Positions 13,996 through 22,981 of a DNA stretch of 64,000 nucleotides are shown here, piece after piece; the stretch's first letter is position 1; each line of letters starts with the position of its first letter. The DNA is from JBKPNX01 sp046732855 (GTDB taxonomy: Bacteria; Pseudomonadota; Alphaproteobacteria; Geminicoccales; Geminicoccaceae). The position numbers and the translations under genes are program-made. The notes under the pieces are model-generated. The model was not told the DNA's origin and made no database searches. It saw only the letters and a list, made by a program, of their open reading frames with translations. The stretch covers positions 1 through 64,000 of the forward strand of contig JBKPNX010000184.1 of assembly GCA_046732855.1 (NCBI GenBank). Reading direction: 5' to 3'.

Positions 13996-15975
13996 ATGTG
14001 CGGTTTCGTCGGCATCTTCGATCCCCACGGCAGCGCGCCGATCGAGCGGCGCCTACTCGAGCGGATGAACCGGACCCAGCGGCACCGCGGTCCCGACGGC
14101 GAGGGGGTGCACATGGCGCCCGCCATCGGCCTCGCGCACACGCGCCTTGCCATCATCGACCTCGACACCGGCGCCCAGCCGATGTTCAACGAGGACGGCT
14201 CGGTGGTCGTCGTCTACAACGGCGAGATCTACAATTTTCGCGACCTGCGCGAGGAGCTGCGCGCGCGCGGCCACCGCTTCCGCTCCGCATCCGACACCGA
14301 GGTCATCGTCCACGCCTGGGAGGAATGGGGCGAGGCGTGCGTGGCGCGCCTGCGCGGCATGTTTGTGTTCGCGCTCTGGGACGAGCGCGAGAAGGCGCTG
14401 TTCCTGGCGCGCGATCGGCTCGGCATCAAGCCCCTGCACTACGCCGCCTTGCCCGATGGCCAGCTCGTCTTCGCGTCCGAGCTGAAGGCGCTGCTGGCCC
14501 ACCCCGACCTGCCGCGGCGGATCGATCCCTGCGCGGTGGAGGACTACCTCGCCTACGGCTACGTGCCCGATCCGAAGACGATCTATCGCGACGTCCACAA
14601 GCTGCGGCCGGGGCATTGGCTGGCCTGGCGGGTCGGCCATGCCGCGCCGCGCCAGGAGCGCTACTGGCAGCTGCGGTTTGCCCCGCGCCGGCGGCTGTCG
14701 GTGCAGCGCGCCGCCGAGGAGCTGCGGGAGCGCCTGGAGGAGGCGGTCACGCTCGGCCTGATCGCCGACGTTCCGCTCGGCGCGTTCCTGTCCGGCGGGA
14801 TCGACTCCAGCGCCGTGGTTGCGATGACGAGCCGGCGCTCGGCAGCGCCGATCAGCACCTGCTCGATCGGTTTTGCGGAGCGCACGCACGACGAATCGCG
14901 CTTCGCCCAGGAGGTCGCCCGGGCAAACGGCACGCGCCACCACGTCGGCCATGCGCGCGTGCAGGACCTGGCCGTGATCGAGCGTCTGCCGCTGGTCTAC
15001 GACGAGCCGTTCGCCGACAGCTCGGCGATCCCGACCTTGCAGCTGAGCGCGCTCGCCCGACAGGTGGTGACGGTCGCCCTCTCGGGCGACGGCGGCGACG
15101 AGCTGTTCGCCGGCTATCGCCGGCAGCGCTGGCATCTGTACGAGGAGCGGGCGCGGGCGGCCCTGCCTCGTGTCATCCGGCGGCCGCTGTTCGGCGCGCT
15201 CGGCGCGCTCTACCCGAAGCTCGACTGGGCGCCGCGCGCGGTGCGCCTGAAGTCGACGCTTGCCGAGCTGGCGCTCGATGCGCCGGACGCCTACTTCCAG
15301 AGCGTCTCGATCGCCGCCCAGGCGGTCCGCAGGCGGCTGTACGCCCCCGCGCTGCGGCGCGATCTGCAGGGCTATTCGGGCGCGGAGATCCTCCGGAACC
15401 ATTGGCGCGAGACGCAGGGCCTGCACCCGCTCGATCAGGTGCAATACGTTGACCTGATGACCTGGCTGCCAGGCGACATCCTGACCAAGGTGGATCGCGC
15501 CAGCATGGCGCATTCGCTCGAGGTCCGCGTGCCCTTCCTGGACCATCTTTTGGTCGAGTGGGCCGCGACCCTGCCGCCCCGGCTCCGGCTGAACGCACGC
15601 GGCAGCAAGTACGTGCTGAAGACCGCGCTTGGCCCTTATCTGCCTCGTGCGATACTGGCGCGTCCCAAAATGGGCTTTTCGGTGCCGCTCGCGGCCTGGC
15701 TGCGCGGTTCGCTGCTCAGCCCGGTCGAGCGCGCTCTGGCCGAGCCTGCGTTCGCCGACGCCGGGCTGTTCGACACGGTCGCGATCCGCCGGCTGATCGA
15801 GCAGCATCGGAGCGGGCGCAGCGATCACAGCCGGATGATCTGGGCGCTGTTCATGTTCGCGGGCTTTCTCGCCCGCGTGCATGAGCGCGAAGCGGTCCCG
15901 CTGGCAGGTGAGATGGCCGGGTCGAGCGCCACGCGCGCCCACGTGCAGACTCCGGAGCCCGCGCCCGCGCCATAG
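13996..15975 (+). CDS. Asparagine synthase-like amidotransferase, XrtA/PEP-CTERM-associated
   Basis: 659 residues. Cys2 (MCGFVGIF) is the N-terminal nucleophile of a class II glutaminase domain (residues about 1-210, with HRGPDGEG and VVVYNGEIYN). It is followed by an asparagine-synthetase ATP domain with the PP-loop SGGIDSSAV near residue 262 and SGDGGDELFAGYRR. Proteins of this type follow exosortase A in many genomes and are thought to amidate an exopolysaccharide or related substrate. Here it begins eight bases after the EpsI frame, clearly the same operon. The C-terminal 30 residues are Pro/Ala rich. Confidence 0.88.
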   Translation: MCGFVGIFDPHGSAPIERRLLERMNRTQRHRGPDGEGVHMAPAIGLAHTRLAIIDLDTGAQPMFNEDGSVVVVYNGEIYNFRDLREELRARGHRFRSASDTEVIVHAWEEWGEACVARLRGMFVFALWDEREKALFLARDRLGIKPLHYAALPDGQLVFASELKALLAHPDLPRRIDPCAVEDYLAYGYVPDPKTIYRDVHKLRPGHWLAWRVGHAAPRQERYWQLRFAPRRRLSVQRAAEELRERLEEAVTLGLIADVPLGAFLSGGIDSSAVVAMTSRRSAAPISTCSIGFAERTHDESRFAQEVARANGTRHHVGHARVQDLAVIERLPLVYDEPFADSSAIPTLQLSALARQVVTVALSGDGGDELFAGYRRQRWHLYEERARAALPRVIRRPLFGALGALYPKLDWAPRAVRLKSTLAELALDAPDAYFQSVSIAAQAVRRRLYAPALRRDLQGYSGAEILRNHWRETQGLHPLDQVQYVDLMTWLPGDILTKVDRASMAHSLEVRVPFLDHLLVEWAATLPPRLRLNARGSKYVLKTALGPYLPRAILARPKMGFSVPLAAWLRGSLLSPVERALAEPAFADAGLFDTVAIRRLIEQHRSGRSDHSRMIWALFMFAGFLARVHEREAVPLAGEMAGSSATRAHVQTPEPAPAP

Positions 15976-16156
15976 CAGCGGTTTGACCGAGGTCGCGGGG
16001 CACGCCGTCGCTCAGCCCAGCGAAGGCAGGCACCGCACCGCGGCGGATTGTTTTCTCGTTGCGAGCGGCCGTGGTAGCCTGTCCCCATGCGCTCCCGCGG
16101 ACGAGGCGGGGGTCATGTGAGACAGAGAGCCGTCGCCCAACGCTTCGCCCAGACGA

Positions 16157-16756
16157 ATGATCCGACCCAGCGCCGTGTTCGTGCTCGTGACCGTGGCTGC
16201 GCTTGCGGGCCGCGCCGCGCCGGCGGCGATCAGTGATCAGATCACGATCGGCAACACCCGGGTGGTCGTGCGCACGGTGATCGGCAACTTCGAGGGCGAG
16301 ATCCGCACGCTCGCGCTCGAGGACGATGTCTACCACAACGAGCTGATCACGACCGAAAAGGAGAGCGCCACCAAGCTGACCTTCCTCGACGAGACCACGC
16401 TCACGCTGGGACCGGATTCGTCGGTCGTGCTCGATCGCTTCGTGTACGATCCCGACCCGTCGCGGGCATCGTTCGTGATGACCGCGACGCAGGGGATCTT
16501 CCGCTTCGCCTCCGGCAAGCTGCCCAAGAACGCCTACCGGCTGCACACGCCGGCCGCGACGATCGGCATTCGCGGCACCGTGCTGGACCTCGCGATCGAG
16601 CCGGCGGGCCGCTCTGGCGGCGAAGCGACAGTCAGGATCGCGCTCCAGGAGGGCGAGGCCACGATTGGCGACTGCCGCGGGCAGGAGCGGTTGCTTGCGG
16701 CCGGTCAGTCGCTGGAGCTGAGCTGGAACCCGGCGGAGCCCTGCAACTCTCGCTAA
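16157..16756 (+). CDS. Exported FecR-domain protein
   Basis: 199 residues with an N-terminal signal peptide (hydrophobic VFVLVTVAALAG, ending AAPA). The central region has the FecR pattern: TKLTFLDETTLTLGPDSSVVLDRFVYD, then GIFRFASGKLP, and TPAATIGIRGTVLDL. FecR-domain proteins sense extracellular signals or form parts of surface systems, and single FecR-domain exported proteins recur near exosortase loci. It is not accompanied by a FecI sigma factor. Its stop codon overlaps the stop of the convergent SEL1-repeat gene at 16753-16756. Confidence 0.8.
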   Translation: MIRPSAVFVLVTVAALAGRAAPAAISDQITIGNTRVVVRTVIGNFEGEIRTLALEDDVYHNELITTEKESATKLTFLDETTLTLGPDSSVVLDRFVYDPDPSRASFVMTATQGIFRFASGKLPKNAYRLHTPAATIGIRGTVLDLAIEPAGRSGGEATVRIALQEGEATIGDCRGQERLLAAGQSLELSWNPAEPCNSR

Positions 16757-17862
16757 GGCGCGGCAGCGCCGAGCTTGCGCAAAGCATCGATCTGCGCCCG
16801 CCCGGCCGCGAGCTCGGCCTCGCTCAAGCGCGCTACGAGTTCGACGCGCGCCTGCGCCGCGGCCTCGCCTCCCTCTGCTGTTTCGCCCGCTTCGGCCGCG
16901 AGACTGAGCCAGGCGTAGGCGAGCGCTCCGTCCTGCGGCACACCGCGGCCGCCCCGGTACATCAGGCCGAGATTGGTCTGCGCCGCAACCTCGCCTTGTT
17001 GCGCCGCTTCCCGATACCAGCGGGCCGCGGCGGCATCGTCGCGCGGGACGCCTTCGCCACGCTCGTATAACCGGCCGAGCTGAAATTGGGCATTGGCCAA
17101 GCCCTGGCCGGCGGCCCGCGCGTGCCATTCGGCCGCCCGCTTGAGGTCTTTCGGCACGCCGCGCCCCGCGGCGAACAGGAGCCCTAGATTGTTCTGGGCG
17201 ACCGGGTGGCCGCGCTCGGCGGCCTTGATCAGGAGCGCCGCCGCCGCGGCGTCGTTTCGCTCGACGCCGAGCCCGTCGAGATACAGGAAGGCGAGATTGA
17301 TCTGGCCAATGGCGAAGCCGCGATCGGCCACCGCGCGAAACCAGCGCACCGCTTCGCCGTAGTCGACCGGAACGCCGCGACCTTCGCGCGACCAGAGCCC
17401 GAGCGTGAGCTGCGCCAGCACCTCGCCGCCCGCCGCCGCTTCTCGGTACCACCGCGCGGCCTCGCGAAGATCCTGCCCGACCCCTTCCCCGTTCTCGTAC
17501 AGCTCCCCGAGATTGAGCTGCGCCTCGGCGTAGCCCTGCTCGGCCGCCAGGCGGTACCAGCGCGCGGCCTCTGCCAGATCACGTCCAACGTCTTCGCCGT
17601 GCGCGAACTTCTCACCCAGGCGATTCTGCGCGCTCGGATCGCCGGCCTTCGCCTTGGCGAACAGCGCGCCGAGCCTGGCATCGTCCGGCACCTGGTCGGG
17701 CGGAGCCTGAGCCAGGCGCACGACCGCGCCGTGCCCCAGGTCGGGCACGCCGGTATCTGTCCCGTTGGTCGGGTCCGCGTGCGCCGACACATGGCACGCG
17801 AGCATTAAGGCCAAAGACCCCAGCACGCGAAGGGGCTCGCTGGCGCAGTCCGGCAGGCGCAT
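16753..17862 (-). CDS. Exported SEL1-like repeat (TPR-like) protein
   Basis: 369 residues from ATG 17862, with a signal peptide (LRVLGSLALMLACHVSAHA). About seven SEL1 repeats of 36 residues follow, for example DLAEAARWYRLAAEQGYAEA, then QLNLGELYENGEGV. A longer frame starts with a GTG at 17904, but a TATAAT box lies at 17893-17898 inside that extension, so the later ATG is preferred. SEL1 repeats form a helical solenoid that binds partner proteins, often in envelope or exopolysaccharide systems. The partner here is unknown, but its location among exosortase-associated genes points to an envelope role. Confidence 0.82.
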   Translation of the reverse strand: MRLPDCASEPLRVLGSLALMLACHVSAHADPTNGTDTGVPDLGHGAVVRLAQAPPDQVPDDARLGALFAKAKAGDPSAQNRLGEKFAHGEDVGRDLAEAARWYRLAAEQGYAEAQLNLGELYENGEGVGQDLREAARWYREAAAGGEVLAQLTLGLWSREGRGVPVDYGEAVRWFRAVADRGFAIGQINLAFLYLDGLGVERNDAAAAALLIKAAERGHPVAQNNLGLLFAAGRGVPKDLKRAAEWHARAAGQGLANAQFQLGRLYERGEGVPRDDAAAARWYREAAQQGEVAAQTNLGLMYRGGRGVPQDGALAYAWLSLAAEAGETAEGGEAAAQARVELVARLSEAELAAGRAQIDALRKLGAAAP

Positions 17863-17946
17863 CGGAGCACAACTCCGCAGGGCAACCGAACGATTATACG
17901 GCACGCGTGGCGACGCGGCGCAGCTCTGAGCGCGCAGTCAAGGCGT

Positions 17947-19971
17947 TCAGCCCCCGAGGTCGCGGAGCAACGCCTGGGCCTCGCCCTGCTCGCGCTCGGC
18001 CAACGCCGGCGGATCCACTAGCAGCTGGCGCAGAATGCCGCGCGCTTCTTCGCGATCGCCGCGCCGGGCGAGCGCCCGGGCGAGATGCACCTCGATCTCC
18101 GGGCCCCGGCTCTCCACCTTCGCCGCGCGCTGCAACAGCTCGATAGCGGGCTCGAGCTTGCGCAGCTCGATCAGGATGCAGGCGAGCGTGTCCATGACGC
18201 TCGGCTCGTCGGGGGCGAGGCGCAGCGCGCGTTCGGCGAACGGGCGGGCGGCGGCGGGCTGGCCCTCATCCAGCAGCATCCAGGCCAAATTGTTGAGCGC
18301 GGTCACCTCGTCGGGCCAGGTCGCGACCACCCCGGTCAGGAGTCCGCGCGCCGCCGCGGTGCGGCCCGCCGCGAGATGCAGATCAGCGAGCGTCAGGCGG
18401 GTGTCGAGATCGCCGGGGGAGTGGGTCAGCCAGGCTTCGAGGGTGGCCCGGCTGGTGGCGCGTTGTCCCGCCTGCCACTGTGCGAATGCGAGCTTGCGCG
18501 CCAGCACGCCCGCCGGCGCGGCTTGGCGCGCTGCCTCGAAGGCACGCGTGGCCGCCGATGGCCGTCCAGCGAGGACGGCCAGTCCGCCGCGGAGCTCGAG
18601 TAGCGCCGGGCTGTCCGGTGCCGCGTCGCGCTCCAACTCGGCCAGAATCCTGGCGGCCGCCTCATGATCGCCCGCGCGGGCGCGCCGGCCCGCCTCCACG
18701 GCCCCGGCAGCGGCCCGCTGCTGATCCCGTCTGATGCTCTGCACGACGGCAAAATCGACCCGGAACATGCGCTCGAGCGCGCGTGACGGGTCGGCCTCGT
18801 TCCGTTTGGCCAGGGCGAGCTGCTGATCGGTGGCGGCGAGCAGCTGCTGCGCTGGCGCATGATCCGGTTGCCGCGCGAGCGCCTTCTCGAGGTTCGCGCG
18901 CGCATACTCCAGACGGCCGAGCGCATAGCTGCCGGCCCCGAGCAGGAACATGCTCGGCACATGCATGGGCATGGCATCCAGCGCGCGCTGGCTGTGTCTT
19001 TGCACCCCCTCCGCATCGCCCTGCTGAAATGCGGACGCGGCGCGGAGATAGTTGGCCGGGCCGTTGCCGGGACGCTCCGCGAGGAAGGCGTCCAGCAGCG
19101 CATCGGCTTGGGCATGATCACCCGCCGCGATCAGCGCCTCCGCGAGCGCGAGCCGTGCCGCCATGTTGTCCGGCGCCAGCTCGGATTGCCTGCGGTAGTC
19201 AGCGGCTGCATCGCCGTACGCGCCGCGCTGGAACGCGAGGTCGCCCATCAGCCCGAGCAGGATCGGGTGATCCGGGGCGATGTGCAGCGCGTCCCTCAGC
19301 AGGAGCTCGCCAGCACCCGCGCTCTCGGTCCGCATCGCGATGCGCATCAGACCAATTCGGGCATCCACATTTTCGGGGGCAATCTCCAGCATGGTCTCGT
19401 ACGCGCGCCGCGCCCCGTCGAAATCGTGCAGGCCCACGGACGCCCGCGCGCGTAGCTTATAAACCGCGATTTTGGCATCCTGCGGCCAGCCGTCCTGCGG
19501 GCGCAGCTCGCGCAGGAGCTCCTCGCGCCGCCCCTGCTTCAGCCACAGCTCGCCAAGCGCCGCCACGAGCTCGGCGGAACTCAGGCCCAAGGCCCGCGCC
19601 CGCGCCAGCTCCTTTTCGGCGGAGGGCAGATTGCCGCTGGTCAGATACACCTTGCCGAGCATCAGTCGCGCGTCGGCGTCCGCGGGTTGCTCCTGCAGCA
19701 CCTGCTTCAACTCGGCGATGGCGAGCTGCGTATTGCCGCGCTGCAGATGAGCCTTCGCGTTCTCCAGGCGCTGGTGCGGCGAAGGCTCCTCGCAGCCGGT
19801 GATGGCGAGCAGACAGAGCACGAGACCTGACGCCAGGGCACGAGCGAGCCGCGCGCGGCCCGCCCATGCCGAACCCGGCGGCGGCGCAAGACTACCAGTC
19901 GGCGCCGGTTCGCGCATTTCGATCGCGACCTGCCCAGCGTGCGCCGCTGCGATCGACCTCGGTCCGGTCAT
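17947..19971 (-). CDS. TPR-repeat lipoprotein of the PEP-CTERM system (PrsT-like)
   Basis: 674 residues from ATG 19971, which overlaps the stop of the PEP-CTERM gene upstream (ATGA). An alternative ATG at 19917 is closer to the signal peptide. The N-terminus has a lipoprotein signal (ALASGLVLCLLAITGC), so the mature protein starts at Cys and is lipid-anchored. The remainder is a long run of TPR units (LQRGNTQLAIAELKQVLQE, then PADADARLMLGKVYLTSGN), ending with NLAWMLLDEG and ALRLAPDEPSVMDTLAC. The architecture and length fit PEP-CTERM-associated TPR lipoproteins (PrsT), which go with exosortase A. Coupling to a PEP-CTERM gene strengthens that call. Confidence 0.85.
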   Translation of the reverse strand: MTGPRSIAAAHAGQVAIEMREPAPTGSLAPPPGSAWAGRARLARALASGLVLCLLAITGCEEPSPHQRLENAKAHLQRGNTQLAIAELKQVLQEQPADADARLMLGKVYLTSGNLPSAEKELARARALGLSSAELVAALGELWLKQGRREELLRELRPQDGWPQDAKIAVYKLRARASVGLHDFDGARRAYETMLEIAPENVDARIGLMRIAMRTESAGAGELLLRDALHIAPDHPILLGLMGDLAFQRGAYGDAAADYRRQSELAPDNMAARLALAEALIAAGDHAQADALLDAFLAERPGNGPANYLRAASAFQQGDAEGVQRHSQRALDAMPMHVPSMFLLGAGSYALGRLEYARANLEKALARQPDHAPAQQLLAATDQQLALAKRNEADPSRALERMFRVDFAVVQSIRRDQQRAAAGAVEAGRRARAGDHEAAARILAELERDAAPDSPALLELRGGLAVLAGRPSAATRAFEAARQAAPAGVLARKLAFAQWQAGQRATSRATLEAWLTHSPGDLDTRLTLADLHLAAGRTAAARGLLTGVVATWPDEVTALNNLAWMLLDEGQPAAARPFAERALRLAPDEPSVMDTLACILIELRKLEPAIELLQRAAKVESRGPEIEVHLARALARRGDREEARGILRQLLVDPPALAEREQGEAQALLRDLGG

Positions 19972-21632
19972 CCGCCGCGGCGTCGCACCATGACGATCAT
20001 CAAGAAGGCAAGTCCCGTCGCGAACAGGAGCAGGCTCGCCGGCTCCGGAATGGCCTCGGGCGGCGCCTCCGCTTCGAGATCGACCGGGACCGGATCGATT
20101 GCCGATACCAGCGTGCCGGCGTCGGGATGCTGGGCGATCACGATCAGCTCGTCGAGCGCCCAAGCTATGCTGATGATGCCATCGAGCATGGCTCGCCGTT
20201 GTGTCACCGTCACGTTGCCGACGCTGAGGCCGGCGCCCTCGATCATGCTCCTCGCCTCGCCCACCGTGGTGCCGACCACATTGGGGATCAGCATGGTGTC
20301 CTCGCCCCCACCGGCGCCCGCCGCGACCGAGGGCAGCGCCGCCGACGGAAACGTGCCGGCGCCGGCGCCGCGGCCCGTCGAAGTGCTGGCGGGCAACGCC
20401 GGCGCGGTCCTCGTGGTCGCCGTGGCCGGGCCTGCGCCTGGCGCTATCTGCTCCTCTTCCGCTGACTCGGCCACCGCCACAATCATCCGCATCAGCCGCT
20501 CCTGGTCGAGGAATTCGGCCGTGGTCAGCTGCGGAGGGGACGGCAGGCCACCTTCCGCGACCGTGGTCTGCTGGCCGGCTGCGACGTTGACGCAGTCGGC
20601 GACCGCCGTGGTGAACTTGGCTTTGCGCACCCCGGCGACCGTGAAAGGCTCGTCGGGCAACAGGAACTCATCCGCGTCGCCGCGCGGCGCCATCGTCAGA
20701 ACGCCACCGCCGCGCCCGTAGCGCTGATCGACCGAGACCAACGTGGCGGCATCGTGGCTTTCCGCGCCTTGCAGGGTCGCGCCGAAATCGGCGCTGGAGA
20801 ACGGCTTCGTCATGGGCGGACAGACCACCGGCCCGGCGGCGCCGGCGTTAAAAGCCTCGAGCGTGGCCGCGAGCCCCGTAAAGCGCGGCGCGGCGTCCGG
20901 CTCGATCTGTTCGGGTTTCGCCGCGAGGAACAACCCCGTCGCCTCTTCGAACGCCCGCGCGGCCGCGTCCGAAAACGGCGCGCCATTCACGCTGTTCAGC
21001 TCGGCCGCGACATAGGCCTTGGCCAGCCGGTAGTACGGGCCGTCCCCGACGCCATCGGCGAGGATCTGCTCGTAACTTTCGGGGGCGTTAAAGAACTGCG
21101 CCCCGCCACCGTCGCCGAGCCGGTCCCAGACGTCGTCGAACGCCGCCGAGCCCTTTCGGCTGTGGGTCCGCCAGTAGTCCGCGGGCAGCGTGCAGCCACC
21201 CTCGACCTGCAGATACTCGTAGGGGAGATAGGACCGCTCGAGCTTCTCTTCGGGCACTCGCTCCGGGCAGACCGCGGCGCGACCGCGCTGCACCGCACAG
21301 GTGGTGCTGCCGTCGGCATTGAGCGCACAGCTGACGGTCACGTTGGTGCTCAGAGGACCCCGCGCGGCGTTGGACTCGCCGGTGATCGGGGCCGCCGGGC
21401 CCTCGGCCGGCCAGAGCCCCACTGCAACGAGCGCAACGAGGCCGACCAATGCTGCTGTTACGCTCGCGCTGCTTGCTCCGGATCGGTCGCGCCGTGTCCG
21501 CCGGCTCCGGTCGGCATTCCAGCCGCGTCGCGGGGTCGGGGTGGCAACCCCGCCGGCCTCGGCCTCTGCGGTGATCACAGCCACGGAACGCGCCAATCTC
21601 GACCCTGGCCGACGGACCGGCTCAAGCGTCAT
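19968..21632 (-). CDS. PEP-CTERM sorting-domain protein with a PASTA-like domain
   Basis: The C-terminus reads PEPASLLLFATGLAFL followed by RRRGG, a textbook PEP-CTERM signal: PEP motif, membrane helix, arginine cluster. Upstream, IPNVVGTTVGEARSMIEGAG fits the PASTA domain pattern (PxVxG, then A-x-x-x-L/I). The N-terminal half has a Cys-containing CTLPADYWRTH region resembling other surface proteins with a YWKTH motif. Pro/Ala-rich linkers join the parts. The annotated 554-residue start at 21632 has no clear ribosome site; the secretion helix (TAALVGLVALVAVGLW) begins near residue 59, so the true start may be further in. It is a probable substrate of the exosortase at 12403 and is coupled to the TPR lipoprotein gene. 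Confidence 0.85.
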   Translation of the reverse strand: MTLEPVRRPGSRLARSVAVITAEAEAGGVATPTPRRGWNADRSRRTRRDRSGASSASVTAALVGLVALVAVGLWPAEGPAAPITGESNAARGPLSTNVTVSCALNADGSTTCAVQRGRAAVCPERVPEEKLERSYLPYEYLQVEGGCTLPADYWRTHSRKGSAAFDDVWDRLGDGGGAQFFNAPESYEQILADGVGDGPYYRLAKAYVAAELNSVNGAPFSDAAARAFEEATGLFLAAKPEQIEPDAAPRFTGLAATLEAFNAGAAGPVVCPPMTKPFSSADFGATLQGAESHDAATLVSVDQRYGRGGGVLTMAPRGDADEFLLPDEPFTVAGVRKAKFTTAVADCVNVAAGQQTTVAEGGLPSPPQLTTAEFLDQERLMRMIVAVAESAEEEQIAPGAGPATATTRTAPALPASTSTGRGAGAGTFPSAALPSVAAGAGGGEDTMLIPNVVGTTVGEARSMIEGAGLSVGNVTVTQRRAMLDGIISIAWALDELIVIAQHPDAGTLVSAIDPVPVDLEAEAPPEAIPEPASLLLFATGLAFLMIVMVRRRGG

Positions 21633-21756
21633 CCGAACGTATTTACCAGCAGATGCGCGCCAGTTCCAATCTGCTTCTGCGGCGCACCAATGGCACCCTC
21701 AGCCTGGCATCTGCGCTCCAACTCCGGACAGGCGCGACGGGCCGGCGCGGCCACCG

Positions 21757-22398
21757 CTACATCGGCGGGGTCGCGCCCTCCGTGCCGACCGCGATCGCGA
21801 CCGCGACCGGCGGGCCCTGCTCCACATCCTTGACGAGCAGGAAGGCTCTGCGGTCCGGCGCGATCAGCCCTGGATCGGTACTCTTGGACAGCAGCACGAC
21901 GTCGACGAAATCCGGCACCGTGATGACCTGCTCGCCCTGCGTTGCCTTGTCGCCCTCGCCTTCCTTGTAGGTCAGCCGCAGTTGACGCGCCGCGGGGCTG
22001 ACCTCCTTGATCTCGGCTATGGTGGCGTTGGTCATCATGTTAGGATCTTTGATCAGGTCCCAGGGATAGTGCCCCTCCCCGGTGCCGCGCAGATCCTCGG
22101 CGAAAATGTGCACCTCGAGCGCGACCCGACGATTCTCCGAGGCGACCGAGGTGATACCGACGAACTGGCCGGGCTTGATGTCGCTCCACTTGGCCGGCGT
22201 GACCGCGAACACGCGCGTGTCCTTGGTGAGCGCGACCTTAAAGGTCTCCTCGTTGTCATCCCGGACGGTCACCAGCTGGTCATCCATCTCCAGCAAGGTG
22301 CCGCGCAGCTTGTAGGGTTCGCCTTCCGCGGCTCCAGCCGAGCCGTGCATCAACCACGCAGCCATCAGCGCTGCGCCGAGCAGCCCAAGCGTTCGCAT
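21757..22398 (-). CDS. Exported protein of unknown function, DUF5666-like repeats
   Basis: 213 residues from ATG 22398, which has GGAGAGG close upstream. The signal peptide (LGLLGAALMAAWLM...GSAGAA) is clear. The mature part has an OB-fold-like pattern (YKLRGTLLEMDDQLVTVRDD, VFAVTPAKWSDIKPGQFVGIT) similar to DUF5666-type exported proteins, and a second segment (ATIAEIKEVSPAARQLRLTY) repeats the theme. Some databases attach misleading transporter names to such proteins. The role is unknown; it is separated from the PEP-CTERM gene by 124 bases and may share its operon. Confidence 0.7.
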   Translation of the reverse strand: MRTLGLLGAALMAAWLMHGSAGAAEGEPYKLRGTLLEMDDQLVTVRDDNEETFKVALTKDTRVFAVTPAKWSDIKPGQFVGITSVASENRRVALEVHIFAEDLRGTGEGHYPWDLIKDPNMMTNATIAEIKEVSPAARQLRLTYKEGEGDKATQGEQVITVPDFVDVVLLSKSTDPGLIAPDRRAFLLVKDVEQGPPVAVAIAVGTEGATPPM

Positions 22399-22711
22399 GA
22401 TCGCCTCTCCCCGGGGCCGGACCGTCCGTCGTCCGTTGCCCTCCCTCGCCGAGTGTCGCGCGCCGCGATCGGCCATCGTCGCCCTGCACGCACCCGCTAA
22501 GAAAAGACTATCTCAGGAAAGGTTGTCCCGTTCAATGCCCGGGCCGCGCTGGGCTGTGGCGCACGCGCGCGCAGGAGTTATCACCTGAAGCGAGTGTACG
22601 TGCGTCGTCCGAGACGTACTTCTTGAGGAGTCCGAGATTTATCATCGGCGCGATGCCGAAATATCAGCGTCGGACCTCCGCAACGCTGCGGGCCAGCTGC
22701 CAGGAGCGAAC

Positions 22712-22886
22712 TTACTGAGACAAAATAGATCTGCTTCAGAGCCTGAGTATCTCCCCAGGTCCTGTAGAGCTTGCGGAACGCAAGTCCGCTGTCCGCGATT
22801 TTTCTTGAAGTCCTGGTCCTGGGCGGACTGCTCCCGCAGAAGCTCGTTCCAGGCTTTCTCGGACGCGGCGAGCTCCTCTCGGTCCA
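22712..22886 (-). pseudogene. Eroded C-terminal remnant of a second TRAP DctP receptor gene
   Basis: Read in three frames on the minus strand, this stretch encodes REELAASEKAWNELLREQSA, DQDFKK, IADSGLAFRKLYRTWGDTQA and a final YLSQ-stop. The intact DctP at 22982-24058 ends with EELAAFEKGWQEVLTEQSA, FKKVADSYLAFRQTYKPWG and YLSQ-stop. At least three single-base indels separate the pieces (near the WT/EEL junction, at an A-run and at a T-run before the stop). It is therefore the tail of a diverged paralogue, not a recent copy. The remaining bases of 22399-22981 hold no other gene. Confidence 0.75.
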
Positions 22887-22904
22887 GGCGAGATGGCGTC
22901 GAAG

Positions 22905-22933
22905 GCGGGGAGGCCGATGTGCTGCCTCCCCGC
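22905..22933 (-). terminator. Hairpin downstream of dctP, probable terminator
   Basis: A perfect ten-pair stem (GCGGGGAGGC with GCCTCCCCGC) and nine-base loop lie about 50 bases after the dctP stop on the minus strand. The T-run is very short (CTT), so intrinsic termination would be weak. It sits between dctP and the remnant at 22712. Confidence 0.45.
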
Positions 22934-22981
22934 TTGATCGGATGGCTGACCAGCGCGCGACGGATCGCGGTCAGGCGCAGC

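Noticed and set aside
14053..15942. 629-codon minus-strand frame over the amidotransferase
   Set aside because: Shadow frame caused by third-codon GC bias; the plus strand has intact Cys2 and PP-loop motifs.
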